Shown: positions 53,183 to 62,800 of the stretch, piece after piece
Layout: every line of letters starts with the position of its first letter
Numbering within the stretch: position 1 is the first letter of the stretch
Assembly: GCA_019359045.1 (NCBI GenBank)
Contig: JAHHIA010000004.1
Span: 124,001 to 188,000, forward strand
Direction: 5' to 3'
Length of the DNA: 64,000 nt
Source of the DNA: Scytolyngbya sp. HA4215-MV1
GTDB taxonomy: Bacteria; Cyanobacteriota; Cyanobacteriia; Leptolyngbyales; Leptolyngbyaceae
The notes under the pieces: model-generated
Told to the model about the DNA's origin: nothing
The model's input: the letters and a program-made list of their open reading frames with translations, nothing else
Databases searched by the model: none
Translations under genes and position numbers: made by a program

Positions 53183-54343
53183 ATGAATTTAGAGATTCAT
53201 TCTAAAATTGGATTGCAACAATCCAGCAATCGCGCCCGTTGGATCTCGATCGGGTTGGTCTCTGTAATGGCGATTGGGATGGGAGGTTGCGCCTCTTCCC
53301 CCTCCTCAACCCAGTCCGCCGCTCCTCAGGCTCAATCTTCGCCTGCTGCAACCAAAGATGAATTGAAGGTCGTCACGACGTTTTTGCCCATCACGCAATT
53401 TACCAAAGCGGTGGCAGGCGATCGGGCCGAGGTAACACAACTGTTGCCAACCCAGATTGAACCTCACGACTATCAAGCTAAGCCCGAAGATATTCAAAAA
53501 CTTGCCAATGCCGATGTGTTGGTAGAAAACGGTCTGGAAATGGAAGAATTTTTGGACGATTTGGTCAAAAATTCGGGCAATTCAAAATTAAGCATTATTG
53601 ACTCTAGCCAAGGCGTGCCGACGATCTCCACCGCTGCGATCGCAGGGCATGAGCACGAAGCCATTGAAAATCAAGCTGAAGCCAAACATGCCTATGGAGA
53701 ATCAAATCCCCATATCTGGCTTGATCCTAAACGCGCTATCCGCCAGGTCGAAAATATTCGCGATGGTTTGATCGCGACTGATCCAACTGGGAAAGAAATT
53801 TATACCGCTAATGCCGCCGCCTATATCCAGAAGCTAAAAGCTCTGGATGCAGAAACGACGAAAATGCTCCAACCCTATGCCGAAAAGACTTTTGTTGCGT
53901 TTCATGATTTTGCTCCCTATTTTGCCCAAAGCTATCGCTTGAAAGTGACTTTTTTGGTTGATGTGCCAGAAGGGAATCCTGCTCCGGGGGATGTGAAACG
54001 GGTAATGGATACGGTAAAAGCAACCCATCTCAAAACCTTATTGACTGAACCTCAGGAGGGAACAGATGCTTTTTCGGCATTGGCAAAGGATTTGAAAGTG
54101 CAAATCAGTACCTTTGATCCGATGGAAACGGGTGGATCTGATGCGACAGAACCAGACTATTACTTCACCACTATGCGGCAGAATGTCAAAGCATTGGTAT
54201 CAGCCTTTACGGGGCAATCTATTCAATCATTGTTGCCTGCATCGAGATCGGGGGCGATCGTGCCCTTGCCAGTCATTCATTACCAGTTTGAGGTGTCGTC
54301 AAGATTGATGTGGAGAAAGGGAGACGCGGCGAGTCGTCTATAA
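53183..54343 (+). CDS. znuA: Zinc ABC transporter substrate-binding lipoprotein
   Basis: Periplasmic zinc-binding protein of the cluster 9 family. From the ATG at 53183 (MNLEIHSKIG) it has a membrane segment and a lipobox-like MGGC before a Ser/Ala/Gln-rich linker. Metal ligands: EPHDYQAKPEDI, a short His-rich loop GHEHEAIENQAEAKHAYG, NPHIWLDPKRA, and FHDFAPYFAQ; TLLTEPQEG supplies the last acidic region. An ATG at 53045 would add 46 residues with no signal character and begins only 8 bp after the Zur box, so it is less likely. The C-terminal 25 residues (from VIHYQF) extend beyond the usual family end. znuC and znuB follow on the same strand. Confidence 0.92.
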   Translation: MNLEIHSKIGLQQSSNRARWISIGLVSVMAIGMGGCASSPSSTQSAAPQAQSSPAATKDELKVVTTFLPITQFTKAVAGDRAEVTQLLPTQIEPHDYQAKPEDIQKLANADVLVENGLEMEEFLDDLVKNSGNSKLSIIDSSQGVPTISTAAIAGHEHEAIENQAEAKHAYGESNPHIWLDPKRAIRQVENIRDGLIATDPTGKEIYTANAAAYIQKLKALDAETTKMLQPYAEKTFVAFHDFAPYFAQSYRLKVTFLVDVPEGNPAPGDVKRVMDTVKATHLKTLLTEPQEGTDAFSALAKDLKVQISTFDPMETGGSDATEPDYYFTTMRQNVKALVSAFTGQSIQSLLPASRSGAIVPLPVIHYQFEVSSRLMWRKGDAASRL

Positions 54344-54461
54344 AAAGCTCTGTGTCTCCTGGTTCCCGCAATCGCTAAATCCTTCGGTTGCCAGATTGAC
54401 ACGATCGCCCGTTTGAATAACCTGAAAACCAGGTAGCCCTCATTAAGTATAAGAAAGGGGT

Positions 54462-54478
54462 TGGGGGCTGCGCCCCCA
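54462..54478 (+). terminator. GC-rich hairpin between znuA and znuC
   Basis: TGGGGGC-TGC-GCCCCCA, a 7-bp perfect stem with a 3-nt loop, 119 bp after znuA, without a T-run. It may attenuate or protect the transcript ahead of znuC. Confidence 0.5.
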
Positions 54479-54546
54479 GGCAGAGGATTTTCCCCTCCCC
54501 TCCCTAAAAAAATCTTCAATTTAATTTAGCCCAGCGACTGATTAAG

Positions 54547-55359
54547 ATGCCAAAAATCCAGAATAGAGCCAGAAGTGAAAGGATGAGGTGTGGATTGAAA
54601 GAGCCTGTATTAGCAGTGGAGCGGCTAACGGTTTATCGAGGAACCTATGCAGCGGTGCAAGATGTTTCTTTCTCGCTAGAGGCAGGAACAGACACAGCGA
54701 TCGTTGGTCCCAATGGTGCAGGCAAAAGTACGCTGGTGCAAGCGATTTTAGGAATTTTGCCCCGACAAACAGGCAATATTGTGATTTTGGGTCAAGCTTT
54801 GGGGCACAAGGGTGCACTCATGCCGCTGATTCGGCAACAGATTGCCTATCTGCCTCAAAACTTTTTGTTCGATCGCCGCATTCCCATGACGGTTGAAGAG
54901 CTAGTGGGCTTGGGCTGGGATCGGTTGGGTTTCCAGATGCCCTGGGTCGATCGTCAAGCCCGTCGTGCTGCAATTCAATCTGCGCTGATGCGGGTCGATG
55001 CGACCCACCTCAAACGCCAACTCATTAGTGGGTTATCTGGTGGCGAAACCAAGCGCGTTTTGCTGGCATATTGCTTAGTCTATCCCCGCCGATTGCTCAT
55101 TCTCGATGAAGCGCCAGCGGGGTTGGATATGCGAAGTGAGTCAGAATTCTATGATTTGCTTTACCAACTCAAGCAAGAACAAGGTTGGGCAATTTTACAA
55201 ATTTCTCATGACCTGGACATGGTGCGACGACATAGCGATCGCGTCCTTTGCCTCAATCAAACACTGCTCTGTCAGGGCACGCCAGAGATCGCACTCTCCC
55301 CCGAAAACCTCTCAACCGCCTATGGCTCCGAGTTTGTGCGCTATCGACATCGACATTGA
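54547..55359 (+). CDS. znuC: Zinc ABC transporter ATPase
   Basis: 270 residues. Walker A GPNGAGKSTLV, Q-loop IAYLPQNFLFD, signature LSGGETKRVLLAYCL, Walker B LLILDEAPAGLD and switch His in ILQISHDLDMVRRHSD. The order GETKR in the signature is typical of the metal-transport clade. Two in-frame starts, 54547 and 54583, are possible; neither has a strong ribosome site and the first is listed. It lies between znuA and znuB. The gaps (203 and 98 bp) are wide for an operon and hold a hairpin and a pyrimidine tract. Confidence 0.93.
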   Translation: MPKIQNRARSERMRCGLKEPVLAVERLTVYRGTYAAVQDVSFSLEAGTDTAIVGPNGAGKSTLVQAILGILPRQTGNIVILGQALGHKGALMPLIRQQIAYLPQNFLFDRRIPMTVEELVGLGWDRLGFQMPWVDRQARRAAIQSALMRVDATHLKRQLISGLSGGETKRVLLAYCLVYPRRLLILDEAPAGLDMRSESEFYDLLYQLKQEQGWAILQISHDLDMVRRHSDRVLCLNQTLLCQGTPEIALSPENLSTAYGSEFVRYRHRH

Positions 55360-55411
55360 AACCGTGAAGCGGTCAAGGGTAAAGAAGTGAAGGCGTAAAA
55401 TTCCCCGCTTA

Positions 55412-55457
55412 TTTCTTTCCCCCTCTCCCTTTCTCTCCCTCTCCCCTTCTCCTTCCC
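55412..55457 (+). repeat. 46-nt pyrimidine-only tract directly before znuB
   Basis: All C or T from 55412 to the base before the znuB ATG at 55458. It leaves no Shine-Dalgarno for znuB. Similar C/T-rich sequence precedes the SDR gene at 58857 and lies inside cbiA. Confidence 0.85.
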
Positions 55458-56291
55458 ATGACCCAACTTACCCACATCATCGAGCTTTTCCAATTGCCTT
55501 TCATGCAGCGTGCGCTGATTGGCGGTGTTTTGACGGGATTGATGGGCGGAATGCTGGGGAGTTTTACAATTTTGCGTCAGTTGTCGTTTTTCAGTGATGC
55601 CTTGGGGCATTCGGCGTTGTTAGGGATCAGCATTGGCTTGTTGTTAGGGTTAAACCCATCCGTTGTCGTGTTGCCGTTTGCGGTCTTGTTTGCCTTAGGG
55701 GTGAATTATTTGCTGGAACATACGCGCTTATGGACGGACGCATTATTGAATATTATTTATTCTTCATCTTTGGCGATCGCGATTATCACGCTGAGTTTCG
55801 TTGGACGATACAAAGGGGGACTGCATAACCTGCTTTTTGGCGACATTCTGGCAGTGCAGGAACTCGATTTAGTCTTTAGTGGAGGGCTGTTAATCGTTTG
55901 TACTGTGTTTATTGGGCTGACACTACGAACTCAGATGTTGATGACTTTGAATGAACCGTTAGCGATCGCGCGCGGAGTTGCGGTCTCTGCCCACCGCACG
56001 GCTTTTATTGTGCTGTTGTCATTGGTAGTAGGGATTTCAATTAAAGCGATCGGTGTGTTGCTGGTGAGTGCATTTATCGTAATTCCAGCCTGTGCCGCCC
56101 GATTTCTCAGTCGAACCTTTGCCCATTATGTTGTGTTGTCCGCAGGGTTGGGTGCATTGAGTGCAGTCTTGGGCATGGTGATCTCAGCCGGGTTCAATTT
56201 ACCCTCCGGTCCCAGCATTGTGGCGACTCAGTTGGCAATCTTTTTAACGGCGATCGCGTTACCCAATCTGCGTCTCCCCGTTCATGAGTGA
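55458..56291 (+). CDS. znuB: Zinc ABC transporter permease
   Basis: 277 residues, about eight helices, ABC-3 family. Conserved parts: GVLTGLMGGMLGSFTILRQLSFFSDALGHSALLGI at the start, the cytoplasmic coupling region NEPLAIARGVAVSAHR, and helices VGISIKAIGVLLVSAFIVIPACAAR near the end. It forms the membrane channel for zinc delivered by ZnuA and driven by ZnuC. The stop at 56291 is 27 bp from the end of the convergent esterase gene. Confidence 0.94.
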   Translation: MTQLTHIIELFQLPFMQRALIGGVLTGLMGGMLGSFTILRQLSFFSDALGHSALLGISIGLLLGLNPSVVVLPFAVLFALGVNYLLEHTRLWTDALLNIIYSSSLAIAIITLSFVGRYKGGLHNLLFGDILAVQELDLVFSGGLLIVCTVFIGLTLRTQMLMTLNEPLAIARGVAVSAHRTAFIVLLSLVVGISIKAIGVLLVSAFIVIPACAARFLSRTFAHYVVLSAGLGALSAVLGMVISAGFNLPSGPSIVATQLAIFLTAIALPNLRLPVHE

Positions 56292-56317
56292 GCGCCAACC
56301 AACGACCTTGGTGCTGG

Positions 56318-56965
56318 TTAGGCGATCGCTCGGGCTTCAGGTAACTGACAAAACTGGCAAATTGCCTGCCAAATCTCGTCCATCATATCCGCAAGTCCAT
56401 GGTCACTCGGCAGTTCGATTAAGTCTACCCAGGGGCGCTGAACCGCAAAATCACGACTTGCCTGGATGGGAATCACCTCATCGTCTAAGCCATGCAAAAT
56501 TAAGGTAGGGATGGGGCGTTGCAGCATAGCATCACTATACTGCTCTGCATCCTGAAGAAACTTGTAGCTGAGGTTACGTTCTTGATCAAGAGCATAGTGA
56601 TAAATCGGCAATGTTTGCTGGGTGCGCCACTGTTGGAGTTGCTCTGCTCCCAGTTTGGGTAACCAGTGAGTCAAAAACTCGAATGCAGGAGCCAGAAGCA
56701 CCAACCGTTGAATTTGCGGGTTGCGCTCTGCTAACCAAGCTGCCGTTAAGCCTCCCAGACTGGAGCCAATCAGGGTGACTGGGGTGCAGGATAGGACAGC
56801 TTCGACCTGATGAATTTGTCGAGTCAAGGTGAGGCGAAAGAAATCGCCCTGATTGAGATCCGGAATATGGAGATTGAGGTTGAGACGACGATAGTAATCA
56901 TTCAATGCGCGTGCTTTTGTCGATCGGGGACTGGATGCAAAACCATGCAAGTAGATATAATCCAT
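56318..56965 (-). CDS. YqiA/YcfP-like alpha/beta-fold esterase
   Basis: 215 residues from ATG at 56965, which has AGGGAGATAGGG just upstream. Fold markers: YLHGFASSPRSTKA, nucleophile elbow GSSLGGLTAAWLA, LVLLAPAF, acid/strand region LILHGLDDEVIPI and catalytic His in SDHGLADMMDEI. The family (UPF0227/YqiA) includes bacterial short-chain esterases of unclear natural substrate. Small, soluble and complete. It is convergent with znuB. A TTG at 56980 would add five residues. Confidence 0.85.
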   Translation of the reverse strand: MDYIYLHGFASSPRSTKARALNDYYRRLNLNLHIPDLNQGDFFRLTLTRQIHQVEAVLSCTPVTLIGSSLGGLTAAWLAERNPQIQRLVLLAPAFEFLTHWLPKLGAEQLQQWRTQQTLPIYHYALDQERNLSYKFLQDAEQYSDAMLQRPIPTLILHGLDDEVIPIQASRDFAVQRPWVDLIELPSDHGLADMMDEIWQAICQFCQLPEARAIA

Positions 56966-57113
56966 CCCTATCTCCCTCAACCAGCCAAACTTGGAACGCT
57001 AGACATTGAAAAGAATTTTGTGTGAACGAGACGAGTTATCTGTGATCGGTGCTTGCAAAGCTTGCTCAGACCCTCAACTAAAATCGTCCTTAGCCTGGGC
57101 AATGGGTTCAGGA

Positions 57114-57638
57114 TTAGTTAGGTTCTGGTGGCATATCGGGTCGCCCTTTCATGGGATGATCAAACCGTCCGCGACGGCGATCCATCCGTTCTGCCATCTT
57201 TTGCCGTTGCTCTAGCGTCAGAATTTCTCGCACTGCTAGCATCGTGTCAAACCGCAATCGATCCACTTCTTGTCGAAGCGATTCTACCTGACGGTATTTA
57301 ACTCGCACTTCTTCTTGAGACGCAGACCCTGCCATCAAGTTCCGCAATTCTCGTTGTGCTTGTTTCATCGCCTGTGCTCGCTGAGCAATCTGATCTTTGT
57401 TACGATCGTGAATCGCTTGCATTTTTTGCGTTTGCTCAGGCGTGAGATCCAGGTCTTTGAGCCATTCTCCCTTGTTCGGCTTGGGGTGGTCTAGTTCCTC
57501 GGATCGTGAGGGCTCGGGTGATCCTGGCGAATTTTGGGCAATTCGATGATTAGAAGATAAGAAGGTGGACTGGGCAAGGGCGATCGATCCGCCTAAGGCA
57601 ACCAGCACCAAAACTGCAATTGAAATACGGCGGAACAT
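57114..57638 (-). CDS. Spy/CpxP-like periplasmic LTxxQ protein
   Basis: 174 residues. Signal peptide MFRRISIAVLVLVALGGSIALAQ, a linker, then a four-helix Spy/CpxP-type domain with both LTxxQ-like motifs: DLTPEQTQKMQAI and LTLEQRQKMAERM. The C-terminus is rich in Arg, Pro and Met. Such proteins act as periplasmic chaperones or metal-stress sensors. It follows, on the same strand, an ECF sigma factor and its membrane partner, so it is probably their target gene or part of the same operon. Confidence 0.9.
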   Translation of the reverse strand: MFRRISIAVLVLVALGGSIALAQSTFLSSNHRIAQNSPGSPEPSRSEELDHPKPNKGEWLKDLDLTPEQTQKMQAIHDRNKDQIAQRAQAMKQAQRELRNLMAGSASQEEVRVKYRQVESLRQEVDRLRFDTMLAVREILTLEQRQKMAERMDRRRGRFDHPMKGRPDMPPEPN

Positions 57639-57710
57639 AATGATTTACCGATTGACAATGATGAACGATTCAAACAAAACTCCAAGTCATAGGGGCGATC
57701 GGCATCTCTA

Positions 57711-58109
57711 TCAATTACTTATTGCAGCTGGCTCATGCGTTGTTTGACCTGTACTGTCCAGAGACACGACCCATTCAGCAGCAGGCTCCTCCAGCAACGA
57801 ATTGTCCCAGTTGTTTTCCACAAAGGTCTCCAAATTAGCAGTATCCCCAGCCCTGACCTGAGGACGCTGTAAGGTCTGATAGCTCACCAATGCCACCATT
57901 AATCCGGCAGCCAATGTGGAGGGCACCAGCCAAAGCGATCGTTTTTTGTGAATAGAGATCACCTGAGCACCTGGCTTTTTCGCAGGTCGATCGGTGGCAA
58001 TAGCGTGCACAATGCGATCTTCTAAATCAGGCGAGGCAAGGGGCGGAGCGGCACGATGCTGGCGCAAAAAATTGGTCAGCATTGGATCATCATCGGGAAA
58101 CTGAGTCAT
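57711..58109 (-). CDS. Putative membrane anti-sigma factor
   Basis: 132 residues: an N-terminal cytoplasmic part (DDPMLTNFLRQHRAAPPLASPDLEDRIVHAIATD) that would bind the sigma factor, one helix (SLWLVPSTLAAGLMVALVSY) and an acidic periplasmic tail with VENNWDNSLLEEPAAEWVVSL. It lacks the zinc-binding HxxxCxxC motif of ZAS proteins. It overlaps the sigma gene by 4 bp, the standard arrangement for sigma/anti-sigma pairs. Function is inferred mainly from that overlap and topology. Confidence 0.75.
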   Translation of the reverse strand: MTQFPDDDPMLTNFLRQHRAAPPLASPDLEDRIVHAIATDRPAKKPGAQVISIHKKRSLWLVPSTLAAGLMVALVSYQTLQRPQVRAGDTANLETFVENNWDNSLLEEPAAEWVVSLDSTGQTTHEPAAISN

Positions 58110-58687
58110 AGCTGGACTCCTTGTTGCTGCAAAAACTGACGCATGGCAGCACGAGCATGGAACAGACGGGATTTGACCGTCCCAGTCGGAATTCCTAAGA
58201 TTTCTGCCACTTCTTTTTGGGGTAACTCTTCCAGATCATGCAAAACCAGCACGGTGCGGTGATCAAAACTCAGTTGTTCTAATCCTCGTTGTACCAGGTC
58301 TTGATAGTGCAACTGAGCCAGATCAAGCGCCTGATAGTGGGCTGGGGTCTCATTTTTTATCACTTGCAATCGAGAGCGATTTTGAGCTGCCGCCTGGCGA
58401 TAGTCGTATGCCACATTCCAGGCAATCCGATAAAGCCAGGTTGAAAACTGTGCTGTCTGCTTAAATTTCGGCAATCCCTTCCACGCTCTCAAAAAGACCT
58501 CCTGTACCAGATCATCCAAAGTTGATGAATCACATAACTGAAAAAGCGTCGATCGCACCCGTTGTTGATGCCGCTGATAAAGCAGCCGAAAACTAGCCGT
58601 ATCCCCCCCAACGCACCGTTGCACCAGGTCACGATCGGACGGATTGTCGAGTGGGTTGGTTGATACTGCGATCGTCACAACAGCCAT
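58106..58687 (-). CDS. ECF-family RNA polymerase sigma factor
   Basis: About 193 residues. Region 2 with FRLLYQRHQQRVRSTLFQLC and DLVQEVFLRAWKGLPKFKQTAQFSTWLYRIAWNVAYDYRQ, region 4 with LEELPQKEVAEILGIPTGTVKSRLFHARAAMRQFL. A typical RpoE/SigG-like ECF factor. ATG 58687 (MAVVTI) is listed; a GTG at 58696 adds three residues. The stop overlaps the anti-sigma gene. With the Spy-like protein it forms an envelope or metal stress response cluster. Confidence 0.95.
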   Translation of the reverse strand: MAVVTIAVSTNPLDNPSDRDLVQRCVGGDTASFRLLYQRHQQRVRSTLFQLCDSSTLDDLVQEVFLRAWKGLPKFKQTAQFSTWLYRIAWNVAYDYRQAAAQNRSRLQVIKNETPAHYQALDLAQLHYQDLVQRGLEQLSFDHRTVLVLHDLEELPQKEVAEILGIPTGTVKSRLFHARAAMRQFLQQQGVQL

Positions 58688-58856
58688 CCGGGACACATTA
58701 TTACTCTTATTTGTAATCTACAGCTTTAGACGGACGGACAAAGAGAATGGTTCAATGTGGGTAGGGAGTAGGAGTCCGGAGTCCGGAATCAGGACTTCTT
58801 CACCCCATCCTCCCATCCCCCCAATCCCCCATCCCAATCTCAATCCCCTGTCTCCC

Positions 58857-59750
58857 ATGTCCCACTCCCTTTCCGAACAAGTCATTCTCATCACAGGTGC
58901 TTCTGCTGGCATTGGTGCAGGGTTAGCTCAATTACTGGCAACGCGATTTATGGGCATCCGCCTGGTGCTGGCTGCACGGAATATCGAAAAGCTGGAAGGA
59001 GTTGCTGAGATCTGCCGTAAGGCGGGAGCAGAGGTGCTCATTGTACCGACGGATATGGCGCAGGTGGAAGAGGTGCAGGCATTGGCGCAAGCAGCGTTGA
59101 CGAATTTTGGGCGGGTGGATGCCCTGGTGAATAATGCTGGATATGGGCAGATGGGACCGATCGAACTGATTCCCCCTTCGGCTTGCCAGCGCCAATTTCA
59201 GGTCAATGTGTTGGGGATGATTGCCCTCACCCAATCCCTGATTCCCGCAATGCGCGACCAGGGCAGTGGCAGAATTGTCAACATTAGCTCGATCGGCGGA
59301 CGTACGGCTTTTCCTTTTGGAGGCTTGTACAGTGCTTCCAAGTTTGCGCTGGAGTCGTTGAGCGATGTCTTGCGAATGGAACTGGAACCCTTTAATATCC
59401 AGGTCTGTGTGGTAGAACCGGGTCCCGTTAGCACCGAGTTTTTTGACGTAGCCCAGCGCGGGGTAGAAGCCGCCATCACCGCACCGGAGAATACGCCCTA
59501 CCGAGCCGCCTTCAAAAAATTAGAAAGCTTGCAAGAACAGACCAGTCGACGTGCCTGGACAGTGGAACAAACGGCTGAGGTAATTTTGAAAGCGCTAAGC
59601 GATCGTCATCCCCGTCCGCGCTATATCGCAGCCACAGGCGGTGCTTTTCTACTGTTTCTGTTGAATAAGGTATTTCCTACGAAGCTAGTTGATCGATTTT
59701 GGCAACGCTTTTATGGAATTGATCAAGTGATGAAGGAGTGGAAGGGGTGA
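58857..59750 (+). CDS. Short-chain dehydrogenase/reductase
   Basis: 297 residues, classical SDR. Cofactor motif TGASAGIGAGL, NNAGYG, catalytic Ser in NISSIGG and the YSASK motif, then VEPGPVSTEF. The Arg in LAARNIEK favours NADPH. A C-terminal hydrophobic helix (FLLFLLNKVF) suggests membrane association. Start ATG at 58857 (MSHSLSEQ) is preferred; the frame is open upstream to 58644 but that part is low-complexity and overlaps the divergent sigma gene. Preceding sequence is C-rich with no Shine-Dalgarno. Substrate unknown. Confidence 0.9.
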   Translation: MSHSLSEQVILITGASAGIGAGLAQLLATRFMGIRLVLAARNIEKLEGVAEICRKAGAEVLIVPTDMAQVEEVQALAQAALTNFGRVDALVNNAGYGQMGPIELIPPSACQRQFQVNVLGMIALTQSLIPAMRDQGSGRIVNISSIGGRTAFPFGGLYSASKFALESLSDVLRMELEPFNIQVCVVEPGPVSTEFFDVAQRGVEAAITAPENTPYRAAFKKLESLQEQTSRRAWTVEQTAEVILKALSDRHPRPRYIAATGGAFLLFLLNKVFPTKLVDRFWQRFYGIDQVMKEWKG

Positions 59751-59879
59751 TGGAGTGAAGAAGTCCTGCCTCTTGACTCGTGACTCCTCACTTTGAATCT
59801 TTACCAAACCTACGTAAATTCCACAGACTTCCTTGCTTAGAATAGAATTTCCCTCAAATACCATAAAGTGGAGTCCTGC

Positions 59880-62800
59880 ATGGGTGCGTTTCAGGATGTG
59901 TTTATCTCTTATGGTCGAGCCGATAGTCTGACGTTTGCAATCAAGCTACATCAACGACTACTGGAACATGGTTTAGAAGTTTGGTTTGACAAAAACGACA
60001 TTCCCTATGGAGTGGATTATCAAAATCAGATTGATGATGGTATTGAAAAAGCAGACAACTTTTTGTTCATCATTGCGCCGCATTCGGTCAATTCGCCTTA
60101 TTGCCTCAAAGAGATTGAGTTGGCGATTCGACGCAATAAGCGCATTATTCCACTCTTGCACGTTGAGCAGATTTCTCAGGAAACCTGGCAGCAGCGCAAT
60201 CCGGGCAAGGATCTGGCTGCTTGGCAGGAGTACCAGTCCAAGGGGTTGCATTCTAGCTTCCCCAATATGCACCCCCTAATTGGCAAAATTAACTGGGTCT
60301 ATTTTCGAGAGGCGGCAGATGATTTTGAGCAATCCTTGACAAATTTGCTGGGGATTATTGAACGAGATCGCGACTATGTTCGGAACCACACGCAATTGCT
60401 GGCAAAAGCACTGGATTGGGAGCAACAGCAAAAACGATCGTCCTATTTGCTGATTGGCGAAGCGCGACGACAAGCAGAACAGTGGCTTAGCATTCGCTTC
60501 AAAGCAGAACAACCGCCCTGTGTGCCCACCGACCTGCATTGCGAGTTCATCAGCGAGAGCCGCAAAAATGCCGATAATTTGATGACGCAGGTCTTTCTTT
60601 CCCATGCAGAGGAAGACGACGCCATTTCAGAGCAAATCCGCTACAGTTTGATGCGTGAGGGCCTTACCGTCTGGACAAATAAAATTGATATCCAGACGGG
60701 CGGAGATTTTCAGGAAGCAATTAACCGGGGCATTGAAGAAGCCGATAATTTGGTTTACCTGATCTCGCCGGATTCTGTGCGATCGCGCTACTGTCAGCAA
60801 GAACTGGACTATGCCCGATCTCTCAACAAACGCATCATTCCAATTCTGGCAAGAAAGACGGATTTGTCCGAGGTACCTCCGCTCTTGCGTGAGTTGCAGT
60901 ACATTGACCTGACCGACAACATCGCCGATGAAGACTATCGCCTAGATGAGCATCAATTGCTTAAAATCTTGCGACAAGACGCAGCCTACTACGAAGACCA
61001 CAAAACCTTACTGGCAAAGGCGCTGAAGTGGCAACGCCAGGAACGCAATCCCAGCCTTTTCCTGCGCGGCTATAACTTGCGCCACGCGGAAGGATGGCTG
61101 AAAGGTGCCAAGTACCATCCCCATCCCCCAACCGCACTTCAGCAAGAATTCATCCACGAAAGTTTGCAACAACCGCCTGAGACTTCGTTAGATGTTTTTA
61201 TTTCTTATTCTCGAACCGATTCCGATTTTGCTCGTAAACTCAACGAGGCTTTACAACTTCAGGGCAAAACCACCTGGTTTGATCAGGAAAGTATTGCCTC
61301 TGGGACTGAGTTTCAGCAAGAGATTTATCGGGGTATTGAAAACTCGAATAGCTTTTTATTCATCATTTCGCCGCATTCTATTCAGGCACCCTATTGTAAG
61401 GATGAGGCGGAGTATGCCCAAAAACTCAATAAGCGCATTGTAACGGTGCTGCATTCGGAGATTGACCCAGCAGTATTGCTGCCTGTACTTGCTAAAGTCC
61501 AGTGGATCGCTTTTACTCAAGGGGAAGAGAATTTTTCTACGCAATTCAATGAGTTGGTGCAGGCACTGGATGTCGAGCCTGCCCATTTGCAAGCTCATAC
61601 TCGCCTGTTGGTACGATCGCTGGAATGGGAAAACCGAGGGCGGCACGAAAGTTGCCTGTTACGCGGTATTGACCTGGAAGAAGCCGAGCACTGGCTGACG
61701 ACCAGTACTCAAAAAGAACCCAAACCGGTTGAATTGCAGGGCGAATACATCGGCACCAGTCGCAAAATCGAAACCAGTCGGCAAAAAGCTGAAATCAAGC
61801 GGCAGCGGCAAGCATTGGTGTTGATTAGCTTGGGGTTCATGATCGCGATCATTTCAACAATCGTGGCGCTCCAACAACGGGCGATCGCCCGTAAAGAGCA
61901 AGTTAATGCTGAAATTACGGCGAAAAGTCTGTCGGCGGAAAGCATGTTGACATCGGGATTAAATCTGGATGCCTTACTAGAAGCGCTTCGCATGGGGCAA
62001 CAACTGCAACAGGCAAACCGCCAAGTCAAACCTGCCACCCGTATGAAAGCCATTACTGCTTTACGAGATGTGGTATACCAAATTCGGGAGCATAATTCCT
62101 TGCCAGGACACCATCAGCAAGTTTTGGGCGTTGCTTTCAGTCCCGATGGCAAAACGATCGCGTCTGCCAGTGTCGATCGCACCCTCAAACTCTGGAGTGT
62201 GGACGGCAAACTCTTGCGCACCTTGGAAGGGCATACGGAGGCGGTCAATGCGGTCAAATTTAGCCCCGATGGCAAAACGATCGTCTCTGCCAGTGCTGAC
62301 AAAACCTTGCGCCTCTGGTCTTTAGAGGGGCAGGTGCTCAAAACCTTAAATAGCCCTGACGCCGTTAATGGGGTTGCTTTTAGCCCAGATGGACAGACGA
62401 TCGCCTCGGCAAATCAAGACCAGACGATCCGCTTGTGGAACCGCCAGGGTAAACTGCTCAAAACTTTGAAAGGCAGTCAAGATGCATTGCTCGATGTTGC
62501 CTTTAGTCCCGATGGCCAGACGATTGCTGCCGTTGGGTTTGATGACACCGTGCACCGCTGGACAATCCAAGGAAACGCCCTGCCTTCCTGGGCAGCTCAG
62601 ACCGAGGGCATCACTGCCATTGCCTTTAGCCATGATGGCAAAACGATCGCCACTGCCGGAGCCAATGGCAATGTCCGGCTCTGGAACCCGGCAGGACAGG
62701 TTGTCAAAACCCTGCGAACGGGCAGTCCCAGTATTGCCAGCGTGGTTTTCAGTCCTGACAGCACTACCCTTGCCACTGCCGGAGCCAATGACCTGATCCA

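Noticed and set aside
58644-58856. Upstream extension of the SDR protein
   Set aside because: The sequence overlaps the divergent sigma gene and is low-complexity Pro/Ser; SDR proteins start a few residues before the cofactor motif, as from 58857.
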